7,050 nt of DNA, taken from an uncultured Methylobacter sp. (GTDB lineage Bacteria; Pseudomonadota; Gammaproteobacteria; Methylococcales; Methylomonadaceae). Below, piece after piece: positions 1 to 6,461 of this stretch. The translations under genes were made by a program, and so were the position numbers. The DNA lies in the NCBI GenBank assembly GCA_903831545.1, contig CAIKYI010000012.1, forward strand, positions 1 through 7,050, read 5' to 3'. The first letter of the stretch is position 1; each line of letters opens with the position of its first letter. Under the pieces are notes generated by a model, which was not told the origin of the DNA, ran no database searches, and was given only the letters and a program-made list of their open reading frames with translations.

Positions 1-34
1 CGGAGATTGTAATGCTCAGTACGAGTCATATTTT

Positions 35-940
35 ATGAAAATATTATCCCCTTTTTTTACACTGTTTCTAGTATTGGTATTGGTGGGATGCGATCAACCA
101 TCCGCTGACCAGCCCTTACAATACAGCACTACCCCAGTGGACGATACTATCATCTACCGTTTTGCTGTCCATCCTCTTCACAATCCTCAAAAACTTAGCG
201 AAGCTTATCAGCCCTTAATTGACTATCTGAATCTTCAACTGAAAGGCGTACAAATTGAGTTGGAAGCCTCGCGTGACTACCAGAACTATGAGAAAAAGTT
301 TCGCGCCCGCGAACCCGAATTCCTGTTGCCAAACCCCTGGCAGACCTTACAAGCGTTGAAGGTTGGCTATCACGTGATTGCGATGGCTGGCGATGAGGAC
401 GACTTTAAAGGTATCTTTATCATCCGTAAAGACAGTGCGATTAAAGTGCCCGCCGACCTCAAGGGTAAAGTGGTAAGTTACCCATCCCCCACGGCGCTGG
501 CAGCCGCCATCATGCCTCAATATTATCTCTACACACATGGCATCGACATCAACCGCGACATCCTGAATACCTACGTTGGCTCCCAGGAATCATCCATCTT
601 AAATGTGTATCTGGGTAAGTCTGCTGCTGGAGCCACTTGGCCGCTACCATGGCGACTGTTCCAGAAAGACCATCCCGCAGAAGCCGCTCAACTTCAGATG
701 ATCTGGGAAACTCATTCACTGATTAATAACTCAGTCATGGTACGTGATGATGTACCGGAGGCCATCCGGGAACTGGTAAGAAAAACGCTCCTGGATTTGC
801 CACAAGCTCCACAGGGACATACGATCCTGGCAGGTATGGAGACCTCCAATTTTTATACGGCCGATGATACCAGCTATGGTGTAGTGGCTGAATTCATCAA
901 GCACTTCGAACAAAAAGTGCGCCCAGTGGAAAGTAACTGA
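35..940 (+). CDS. PhnD-like periplasmic substrate-binding lipoprotein
   Basis: This 301-residue protein looks like a periplasmic solute-binding protein of the phosphate/phosphite/phosphonate-binding (PhnD-like) family. It has a lipoprotein signal: Lys2, a hydrophobic core over residues 4-17, and a lipobox LVGC with the lipidated cysteine at 19. Asp20 and Gln21 follow the cysteine, which in enterobacteria is an inner-membrane retention signal. The binding fold runs from about residue 41 (YRFAVHPLHNP) to 295, with family-like stretches such as the LKGKVVSYPSP region near 143-153 and a GSQESS/GATWP region near 182-201. No ABC permease or ATPase gene is adjacent. The next gene, a membrane c-di-GMP protein, overlaps by one base, so a role as a sensory ligand receptor is more likely than transport (inference). 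The ligand cannot be read from the sequence. The ATG is chosen because it gives a complete signal peptide; only a weak GAG lies 9 bases upstream. Confidence 0.87.
   Translation: MKILSPFFTLFLVLVLVGCDQPSADQPLQYSTTPVDDTIIYRFAVHPLHNPQKLSEAYQPLIDYLNLQLKGVQIELEASRDYQNYEKKFRAREPEFLLPNPWQTLQALKVGYHVIAMAGDEDDFKGIFIIRKDSAIKVPADLKGKVVSYPSPTALAAAIMPQYYLYTHGIDINRDILNTYVGSQESSILNVYLGKSAAGATWPLPWRLFQKDHPAEAAQLQMIWETHSLINNSVMVRDDVPEAIRELVRKTLLDLPQAPQGHTILAGMETSNFYTADDTSYGVVAEFIKHFEQKVRPVESN
928..933 (+). promoter_or_regulatory. Ribosome binding site for the GGDEF-EAL gene
   Basis: GGAAAG lies six bases before the ATG at 940, inside the last codons of the lipoprotein gene. With the stop/start overlap it supports translational coupling and fixes the start of the downstream gene. 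Confidence 0.55.
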
Positions 941-3900
941 TGTTTAAAACCCTAAAGCGACTTTTGCTTGGTAACCTGCGCAAACAATTAACCCTTGGTA
1001 TGGTGCTGACAGTAGCCACAATGATGTCCCTGTTCATCTGGGACATGACTCGTCGCCAGCAGGCCGTTGAGATAGATCAACATTCCGAACAAATAACGGC
1101 TCTCGTCAACAGCGTGGCGACATCCTCGGCAGTATGGGTCATCTCGCGGGATTACAGTGGCTTACAAGAAATCATTCAAAGTATCTCGCGGTATCCACAT
1201 CTTCGCCATGCTATCGTGCTTGACCTCAAAAATCAGGTGCTGGCTCACAATGACCAGACCAAGATCGGGCTTTATTTGAACGAACTGCCGCCAAAATCCA
1301 ACACATTGATTTTGCAAAGAACGGCAAGTTTGATTGATGCCACCAGTCCTATTATGCTTGCTGACAAACAAATTGGCTGGGTACGGATTGGTTTGGATCG
1401 GACGCCTTTTAACGCAGAGCTTTATAAATTAAGAAAAAATGGCCTTTTTTATGGACTGTTCGCGATTGTCTTAAGTACCTTTTTTGCCATACTGACAAGT
1501 AAGTTCCTGACACAACGACTCTATAAAATCCAGCAAGTGGCTAATTTCGTGCATGCAGGAAAATTAAATCTGCGAGTGGATCTAACAGGGGATGATGAAG
1601 CTGCAGTACTTGGCCGACAATTCAATGAAATGCTGGATAGCTTGGCGCAGCGGGAAGACATCTTGAAAAGGAGCGAAACCTTCAAAAATGCCATTTTAAA
1701 TTCAGTGCCCGCTGAAATCGCCGTGTTAGATCGTGACGGCGTTATTCAGGCGGTTAACGAACCTTGGATACGATTTTCATTAGAGAATAATAACGATCCC
1801 GGCAAGGCTAAGTTGCAATCGGCGGTTGGTATCAATTATCTCAAGGTCTGCCAAGCGAGCGTTAATTTCACGCTGGATGATGACGCTCTAAAAGCCAGCC
1901 AAGGTATTCAGGCTGTACTGGATGGCAAGCTACCCAGCTTCAACTTTGAATACCCCTGTCATTCACCTCAACAGCATCGCTGGTTCTCCATGAACGTTAT
2001 GCCTCTGGATAAAGACTCAATATCGGGGGTTGTCGTTACGCATACCGATATAACGACTATTAAGAGAACCGAGGAAATTCAGATTTTCCTGGCAAAAACC
2101 ACTAGCGAACATTCAAGTGAGTCTTTTTTTGAAGTGCTAGCCCGCTATCTTTCAGAGTTTCTTGACATGTTCTATGTCTGTATTGATCGTCTCGAAGGTG
2201 ATGGACTGAATGCCAAGACATTGGCAGTCTGGTGCGATGACCACTTTGAAGATAACGTGACCTACGCATTAAAAGATACGCCTTGTGGCGATGTGGTTGG
2301 TCAATCGGTCTGTTGCTTTCCAGCCAGCGTCTGCCAATTTTTCCCGAGTGACCAGGTATTGCAGGATTTATGCGCTGAGAGTTATATTGGTATTACATTA
2401 TGGAGTCACACGGGGCAGCCAATAGGGCTAATTGCTGTGATTGGTCGAACACCTTTGGTGAACAGGTCTCTGGCCGAGTCTATTCTGCAATTGGTTAGTA
2501 TTCGAGCCTCCGGTGAACTGGAACGACTTTTTGCAGAAGAAAAACTTCAGCTCTCTGCCAGTGTGTTTTCTCATGCCCGTGAAGCTATCTTTATCACTGA
2601 ACCGGATGGCACTATCATTGATTCCAATGATGCCTTTACTTACATCACTGGCTTTAGCCGTGATGAAGTGCTCGGCAAGAACCCACGCCTCCTCAATTCT
2701 GGACGACAGAGCAAGGAGTTCTATGCAGTTTTATGGCTTGAGATAATCGAAAACGGTTATTGGTCCGGCGAAGTATGGAACCGTCGTAAAAACGGTGAAA
2801 TTTACGCTGAACTACTGACCATCAGTGCCGTGCATAGTGCTGACGGTAACATTCAGAATTACGTGGCGCTGTTTTCCGATATCTCCGCATTCAAGGAGCA
2901 TGAGAACCAACTTGAGCACATTGCCCATTACGATGCATTGACCTCCTTGCCCAACCGCGTATTACGTGCTGACCGTATGCATCAGGCCATGGCGCTAGCA
3001 CAGCGGCGCAGTCAGCCAATGGCAGTAGCATTTCTCGATCTTGACGGTTTCAAAGCCGTCAATGATCATTATGGACACCCCGTTGGCGACCAGTTGCTGA
3101 TGACCGTAGCATCTCGAATGAAACAGACCTTGCGCGAATGTGACACCCTGGCCCGACTTGGAGGCGATGAATTTGTCGCAGTGCTCCTCGAACTGGAGGA
3201 TGTTAACGCCAGTGTACCTATGCTCAATAGGCTACTCGCTGCGGCTTCTGAACCGGTACATATAGGTGATCTAGTGCTCAATGTGTCGGCTAGTCTCGGC
3301 GTTACTTTCTATCCGCAGGCAGAAGATATAGATGCCGATCAACTGTTACGCCAGTCGGATCAAGCCATGTATCAGGCAAAACAGGCTGGTAGAAATCGCT
3401 ATCATATTTTTGATGCCGAACAGGATAGTAATATCCGTGTTCATCATGAAAGCCTTGAGCGTATTCGCTATGCTTTGTGTGCGCAACAGTTTGTACTGTA
3501 TTACCAACCCAAGGTGAACATGCGAACCGGGTCAGTCATCGGTGCCGAAGCCCTGATTCGTTGGCAACATCCTGAAGAGGGTTTATTGCTGCCAGCAGTT
3601 TTTCTACCGGTGATTGAAGATCATCCACTCGCTGTCGAGATTGGTAATTGGGTGTTAAATACGGCCCTGACCCAGATAGAGGACTGGCATGCCGCTGGAC
3701 TGAATCTCCCTGTCAGCGTCAATGTCAGTGCCCGCCAATTACAACAACCAGATTTTGTAGCTCGATTACAGGATGTTTTGGCAGCGCATCCTGAAGTAAA
3801 GCCATGTAGTATTGAACTGGAGATTCTCGAAACCAGCGCACTGGAAGACCTAGCCGGAGTATCCAGAGTCATTGAGGCTTGTCGTGAGATCGGGATTCTG

Positions 3901-4587
3901 TTTGCGTTGGATGACTTTGGTACCGGGTACTCATCACTAACCTATCTAAAACGCCTGCCAGTTACCCTGCTCAAGATTGACCAGAGCTTTGTCTGCGATA
4001 TGCTGGAAGACCTGGATGACTTGGCTATTTTGCAAGGTGTGCTCGGGTTGGCGGCTGCATTCCATCGTGAAGTGATCGCCGAAGGTGTGGAAACCATTGA
4101 ACACGGCGAAATGTTGTTGCAACTGGGCTGTGAACTAGCCCAAGGTTATGGTATTGCTCGACCTATGCCAGCAGAAGAAATGCCTGGTTGGGTGGCTACT
4201 TGGCGCATTGATCCATCGTGGCTCAATTTATCTTTGATCAGTCGAGATGATTTACCGCTACTTTTTGCCAGTGTTGATCACCGCGCATGGATTACTGCCA
4301 TGGAAAAGTATCTAAAGGGTGAACGTTCAGACCTACCTCCAATAAATCAACATCAGTGCGATTTTTGCGTTTGGCTGGATGGCGAAGGCTTAGTTCGCCA
4401 TGGTACACAGACTGACTTTCAAGCCATAGAGTCGTTACACAGTCGAGTGCATGAGCTGGCAGCTGAGTTACTGAAACTATATGGTAATGGCCGGAACCAA
4501 GAGGCGCTAGCGAGATTAACTGAGCTTATGGATTTGAGGGATTTATTGATTGGACGATTGAAAATGTTAATACAGAAAACTCAGTAG
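940..4587 (+). CDS. Membrane GGDEF-EAL c-di-GMP cyclase/phosphodiesterase with PAS, GAF and C-terminal CZB domains
   Basis: This 1215-residue inner-membrane protein probably makes and degrades c-di-GMP. Order: TM about 17-34; periplasmic Cache-like domain 37-167; TM 168-187; HAMP about 188-241; PAS about 245-378; GAF about 385-530; PAS about 533-655; GGDEF about 660-825; EAL about 840-1090; CZB about 1108-1210. The GGDEF signature at 741-745 is intact, and the inhibitory RxxD site (RECD, 732-735) lies five residues before it. EAL catalytic residues are present: E870, N928, E961, D991/D992, K1012, E1048 and Q1068. The C-terminal domain has the CZB zinc ligands H1114, C1140, H1167 and H1171; the Cys-His and His-His spacings (27 and 4) equal those of E. 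coli DgcZ. C1143 replaces the usual glycine of the CxFGxWL motif. The gene overlaps the lipoprotein gene by one base and ends in tandem TAG TAG. Which activity dominates, and which ligands control it, cannot be read from sequence. Confidence 0.95.
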   Translation: MFKTLKRLLLGNLRKQLTLGMVLTVATMMSLFIWDMTRRQQAVEIDQHSEQITALVNSVATSSAVWVISRDYSGLQEIIQSISRYPHLRHAIVLDLKNQVLAHNDQTKIGLYLNELPPKSNTLILQRTASLIDATSPIMLADKQIGWVRIGLDRTPFNAELYKLRKNGLFYGLFAIVLSTFFAILTSKFLTQRLYKIQQVANFVHAGKLNLRVDLTGDDEAAVLGRQFNEMLDSLAQREDILKRSETFKNAILNSVPAEIAVLDRDGVIQAVNEPWIRFSLENNNDPGKAKLQSAVGINYLKVCQASVNFTLDDDALKASQGIQAVLDGKLPSFNFEYPCHSPQQHRWFSMNVMPLDKDSISGVVVTHTDITTIKRTEEIQIFLAKTTSEHSSESFFEVLARYLSEFLDMFYVCIDRLEGDGLNAKTLAVWCDDHFEDNVTYALKDTPCGDVVGQSVCCFPASVCQFFPSDQVLQDLCAESYIGITLWSHTGQPIGLIAVIGRTPLVNRSLAESILQLVSIRASGELERLFAEEKLQLSASVFSHAREAIFITEPDGTIIDSNDAFTYITGFSRDEVLGKNPRLLNSGRQSKEFYAVLWLEIIENGYWSGEVWNRRKNGEIYAELLTISAVHSADGNIQNYVALFSDISAFKEHENQLEHIAHYDALTSLPNRVLRADRMHQAMALAQRRSQPMAVAFLDLDGFKAVNDHYGHPVGDQLLMTVASRMKQTLRECDTLARLGGDEFVAVLLELEDVNASVPMLNRLLAAASEPVHIGDLVLNVSASLGVTFYPQAEDIDADQLLRQSDQAMYQAKQAGRNRYHIFDAEQDSNIRVHHESLERIRYALCAQQFVLYYQPKVNMRTGSVIGAEALIRWQHPEEGLLLPAVFLPVIEDHPLAVEIGNWVLNTALTQIEDWHAAGLNLPVSVNVSARQLQQPDFVARLQDVLAAHPEVKPCSIELEILETSALEDLAGVSRVIEACREIGILFALDDFGTGYSSLTYLKRLPVTLLKIDQSFVCDMLEDLDDLAILQGVLGLAAAFHREVIAEGVETIEHGEMLLQLGCELAQGYGIARPMPAEEMPGWVATWRIDPSWLNLSLISRDDLPLLFASVDHRAWITAMEKYLKGERSDLPPINQHQCDFCVWLDGEGLVRHGTQTDFQAIESLHSRVHELAAELLKLYGNGRNQEALARLTELMDLRDLLIGRLKMLIQKTQ

Positions 4588-5017
4588 TAGGATTGGAAAA
4601 AGTCAAACTTTGGTTGCCTATGGCTGCTCTAAGTCACAAAGGAGCCTCATGACTTTAATCTAGCGTAGGGCAGAAATGGGTCGAGGGACTAAACCGCTAC
4701 GCGCTATAGTGGCTTGGCGCCAAGACTTATTCAGAGAGAACTCATTAGCGCCTGTGGGCGAGCGGTACTCACAAACCATCATATAAAAGAAGACAGCAAC
4801 TACTGCTATGAGGTGAGTCCTGACAATTTTAATCCAGTTTTAGAAACCAGATCGGGCATGGGCTTTATGAGTATTAAGCAGTTAATGACCATAGAAAATA
4901 CCATTTTATGTATTCTGATTAATTTAAACAGTGGCGTATGTCGGATTTGGGAAGGAGGGCCTGCTTTACAAGTAAAATCTGGCATCCCTGCTACTCAGTG
5001 ACAACACTATTTACATC
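4588..5017. other. Gene-poor intergenic stretch
   Basis: About 430 bases between the c-di-GMP gene and the antitoxin remnant contain no protein I can recognise. A 95-codon open frame at 4714-5001 starts at TTG, has no good ribosome binding site and no recognisable domain, so it is not called. A weak stem (AAGTCA 4631-4636 with TGACTT 4650-4655) follows the upstream gene but lacks a convincing U-tract. Another short pairing (GCGTAG 4663-4668 with CTACGC 4697-4702) and a 12-bp palindrome at 4713-4724 are present. I see no terminal repeats that would define an insertion sequence. Confidence 0.5.
4713..4724. repeat. 12-bp perfect palindrome
   Basis: CTTGGCGCCAAG is a perfect palindrome in the gene-poor stretch. 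It could be a binding site for a dimeric regulator or chance. No promoter or second copy was noticed near it. Confidence 0.4.
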
Positions 5018-5137
5018 CATCCGCGATTAAAGGCGCTTGATGCGGCAATTACCAGAGGAATTGCCGACGCAGGGGCAGGGCGGACCCAAGATATTGGAAC
5101 AGTACGAGAGGAGTTACGGAAACGTTGTGAATCATGA
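5018..5137 (+). pseudogene. ParD-like antitoxin, 3' remnant without its DNA-binding half
   Basis: The frame that ends at TGA 5135-5137 encodes about 39 residues, from HPRLKALDAAITRG to REELRKRCES, which resemble the C-terminal toxin-binding tail of ParD/CopG-type antitoxins. In that family this tail follows an N-terminal ribbon-helix-helix of about 40 residues that binds operator DNA. Here the frame meets a TAA at 4973-4975 and has no ATG, GTG or TTG between that stop and the conserved tail, and no ribbon-helix-helix can be seen upstream. The gene therefore appears truncated at its 5' end. Its stop overlaps the ATG of the following RelE/ParE-type toxin gene (ATGA), the usual antitoxin-toxin arrangement, which supports the assignment. 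The family call rests on a short tail, so ParD rather than another antitoxin class is an inference. Confidence 0.65.
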
Positions 5138-5433
5138 AGGTTGTTATAACCAACGCGGCCAAATCCGACTTGCTGGAAATTGGTGAATTTATTCGGCCAC
5201 ATAGTCCCAAACGGGCCATTACTTTTGTTGAAGAACTCCTTGATCGCTGTGCCAGGCTTGCTGACAACCCCGACGCTTTTTTGTTGGTGCCACGTTATGA
5301 ACACCATGAAATCAGGCATAGTGTACATCGGGATTAGCTGATTTTTTATCGTGTTCTCAAAGACTGCATTGAAGTCATTCATATTCTGCATGGAGCGAGG
5401 GACTACGATGCCCTATTGTTTACAGATGACTAA
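5134..5433 (+). pseudogene. RelE/ParE-family toxin gene interrupted by an in-frame amber codon
   Basis: Reading through one TAG at 5335-5337 gives a 99-codon frame of normal length for RelE/ParE superfamily toxins. The first 67 residues hold the N-terminal strand and helices (MKVVITNAAKSDLLEIGEFI, then FVEELLDRCARLADNP). After the TAG comes a clear C-terminal half, LIFYRVLKDCIEVIHILHGARDY, ending at TAA 5431-5433. Family members usually read RD/GN-Y-LIFYRV at this point, so the amber most likely replaced a tyrosine codon (TAT or TAC) by one base change. The product would be a 67-residue fragment without the last strands of the fold, probably inactive. Such toxins act in the cytoplasm, on gyrase (ParE) or ribosome-bound mRNA (RelE); which applied here is unknown. 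The partner antitoxin immediately upstream is also broken, so the module is probably dead. Confidence 0.82.
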
Positions 5434-5506
5434 TTAGTGTCGGAGATATAAGCCAGTTATGTTGATATTTAACCCAGCTGTAGCAAACTGTTAATAAAAG
5501 CAAAAT

Positions 5507-5845
5507 ATGATTAGTCCATTACAAACTATCACCATAATGGCCGATTTTGGTAACGGTCCCTACGCATGGCTTAAGAGTTCTTTCGATATATCTGAATACG
5601 TTGGGATAAATATTGCCGATGCTGTCTCGGGTTTTGGTGACGAGTTATCTGTAAGTGATGAACTTGAAATGGATTTTATGAATTGGATTTTTTATTTTGA
5701 AAACAATTACCATAAACCCGATTATGATTGGACTGAATTTAATCGGCTGAGTGCGGAAATGTCCAAACGCTTGGCTTTAGAATTAAACGGTATTTATCGT
5801 ATTATTTATCAGAAGCCCATTGAAGATCCCGATTATGAAAATTAG
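5507..5845 (+). CDS. Acidic hypothetical protein, 112 residues
   Basis: I do not recognise this family. The product is small, acidic and aromatic-rich, with no signal peptide or membrane segment, so it is probably cytoplasmic. Visible stretches are MADFGNGPYAWLKSS (11-25), NIADAVSGFGDELSVSDELE (35-54), an aromatic segment MNWIFYFENNYHKPDYDW (58-75) and an end rich in Asp and Pro (KPIEDPDYEN). The ATG at 5507 has only an A-rich leader in front. An internal ATG at 5537 (residue 11) falls just before the motif-like segment and could be the true start. The gene sits alone between two decayed toxin-antitoxin modules. Its size and acidity would fit an immunity protein or a mobile-region orphan, but that is speculation. 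Its reality as a gene rests on its protein-like composition and uninterrupted frame. Confidence 0.6.
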   Translation: MISPLQTITIMADFGNGPYAWLKSSFDISEYVGINIADAVSGFGDELSVSDELEMDFMNWIFYFENNYHKPDYDWTEFNRLSAEMSKRLALELNGIYRIIYQKPIEDPDYEN

Positions 5846-5857
5846 GGGGAAATTTAA

Positions 5858-5896
5858 ATTGTCTGATTCACAACCTGAACTTGGGAATCAGACAAT
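5858..5896. terminator. 12-bp inverted repeat, possible transcription terminator
   Basis: ATTGTCTGATTC (5858-5869) and GAATCAGACAAT (5885-5896) are perfect inverted arms around a 15-base loop, starting 12 bases after the stop of the hypothetical gene. The inner bases CAA/TTG (5871-5873, 5881-5883) could extend the stem past one mismatch. No run of T follows on the + strand; on the - strand an AT-rich tract follows. It is placed like a terminator but is not a canonical one, and it could equally be an operator. Confidence 0.45.
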
Positions 5897-5965
5897 CCCT
5901 GCATAGTCATAGGCGGCTTGTTATCGTGAAAGGATAAATTTATTCGCGGACGCCTGCTTAAACAT

Positions 5966-5971
5966 TATACT
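5966..5971 (+). promoter_or_regulatory. Candidate -10 box upstream of the AbrB-like antitoxin gene
   Basis: TATACT differs from the sigma70 -10 consensus at one base and lies about 77 bases before the antitoxin ATG. The matching -35 position (TTCGCG, 5943-5948, 17-base spacer) is weak. A second, poorer -10-like TACACT lies at 6003-6008. This is a tentative promoter only. Confidence 0.3.
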
Positions 5972-6035
5972 GAAACCTTAACGCAAAGTTGTTTGAATAA
6001 AGTACACTTAACGCCAACATTAGCAATCCGTCAAC

Positions 6036-6040
6036 AAAGG
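6036..6040 (+). promoter_or_regulatory. Ribosome binding site for the AbrB-like antitoxin gene
   Basis: AAAGG lies seven bases before the ATG at 6048, with an AT-rich spacer. It is one of the clearest Shine-Dalgarno matches in the window and suggests the antitoxin can still be translated. Confidence 0.6.
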
Positions 6041-6047
6041 TAAATAA

Positions 6048-6317
6048 ATGAACGCAGTCGAATTTCAAGCGACCGTCCATAACGGCGTGATTACTTTACC
6101 CAATAATCAAAAAGCATGGAACGGCAAAAAAATTAAAGTCATTTTATTGGATGATGCCGGTTCCGGGTCAACTGATAGTTCAGCGACCGAAGCAACGTCG
6201 GATGCTGATTTTTTCAGCTGTGCCGGTATTTGGGAAAACCGTGACGATATCACTCAGGAAAACATACGCATCAACGCTGTTTATACAATTGATGACTCGT
6301 TATTCATTGAGTCATAA
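6048..6317 (+). CDS. AbrB-like antitoxin, orphaned and fused to the first codons of a PIN toxin
   Basis: The first 77 residues look like a complete small antitoxin of the kind paired with PIN-domain (VapC-like) toxins. Residues 4-35 (VEFQATVHNGVITLP ... KKIKVILLDD) form an AbrB/MazE-like DNA-binding strand pattern. A polar Ser/Thr/Asp/Glu-rich linker covers 37-53, and a toxin-binding tail DFFSCAGIWENRD (54-66) precedes NIRINA. Homologues, as I recall them, end shortly after this point with a Trp-containing tail. Here the frame instead continues into VYTIDDSLFIES (78-89), which resembles the N-terminal strand of a PIN toxin, and then stops. The simplest reading is a deletion that fused the antitoxin to the start of its partner. 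With its DNA-binding part and ribosome binding site intact, the protein may still be made and may bind its operator. A catalytic role is not expected. Confidence 0.72.
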   Translation: MNAVEFQATVHNGVITLPNNQKAWNGKKIKVILLDDAGSGSTDSSATEATSDADFFSCAGIWENRDDITQENIRINAVYTIDDSLFIES

Positions 6318-6438
6318 AGTCTCGATACCCGACATGTTGATAGCCGCAAGCGCGATTAACCATGAGGTTGAGCTTTATACCCTGAATACTAAAGACTCTC
6401 AGTTTATTCCCGCTCTTAATTTATACCCCTCCGGGTAA
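6279..6438 (+). pseudogene. PIN-domain (VapC-like) toxin remnant with a large internal deletion
   Basis: Two pieces of a PIN ribonuclease gene remain. The N-terminal piece (6279-6314) reads VYTIDDSLFIES in the antitoxin frame; PIN toxins usually begin with a similar strand carrying the first catalytic Asp (as in IDTSxFIE). The C-terminal piece reads, one frame over from about 6313 to the TAA at 6436-6438, as VSIPDMLIAASAINHEVELYTLNTKDSQFIP and on to LYPSG. That matches the family's late helix with its conserved PD, followed by the closing strands. A normal PIN toxin has roughly 130 residues, so about 80 central residues with further acidic active-site positions are missing. The two pieces lie in different frames, so no toxin can be made. 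The C-terminal assignment is strong; the 12-residue N-terminal piece is suggestive only. Confidence 0.72.
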
Positions 6439-6461
6439 TATCTAACCCCACAAAACCTGTT

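Noticed and set aside
1162..1371. Minus-strand and alternative-frame open frames inside the lipoprotein and c-di-GMP genes
   Set aside because: All overlap strongly supported coding sequence and encode no recognisable motif.
4714..5001. 95-codon open frame in the gene-poor stretch
   Set aside because: It starts at TTG without a good ribosome binding site, shows no recognisable domain, and looks like translated non-coding DNA.
5335..5337. Programmed amber read-through or pyrrolysine at the toxin TAG
   Set aside because: TAG is an ordinary stop in this window: the c-di-GMP gene ends in tandem TAG TAG and the hypothetical gene ends in TAG. The adjacent antitoxin is also broken, so decay is simpler.
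5011..5391. 126-codon open frame on the minus strand
   Set aside because: It lies antisense to the antitoxin tail and toxin remnant, whose plus-strand translations clearly match known families.
6424..6437. Five-base-pair hairpin TACCC/GGGTA at the end of the PIN remnant
   Set aside because: The stem is very short, has no U-tract right after it, and overlaps coding remnant; it is likely chance.
6151..6438. 95-codon plus-strand frame as a separate gene
   Set aside because: Its first half is an out-of-frame shadow of the antitoxin; only the last 40 or so codons are meaningful, as the PIN toxin remnant.
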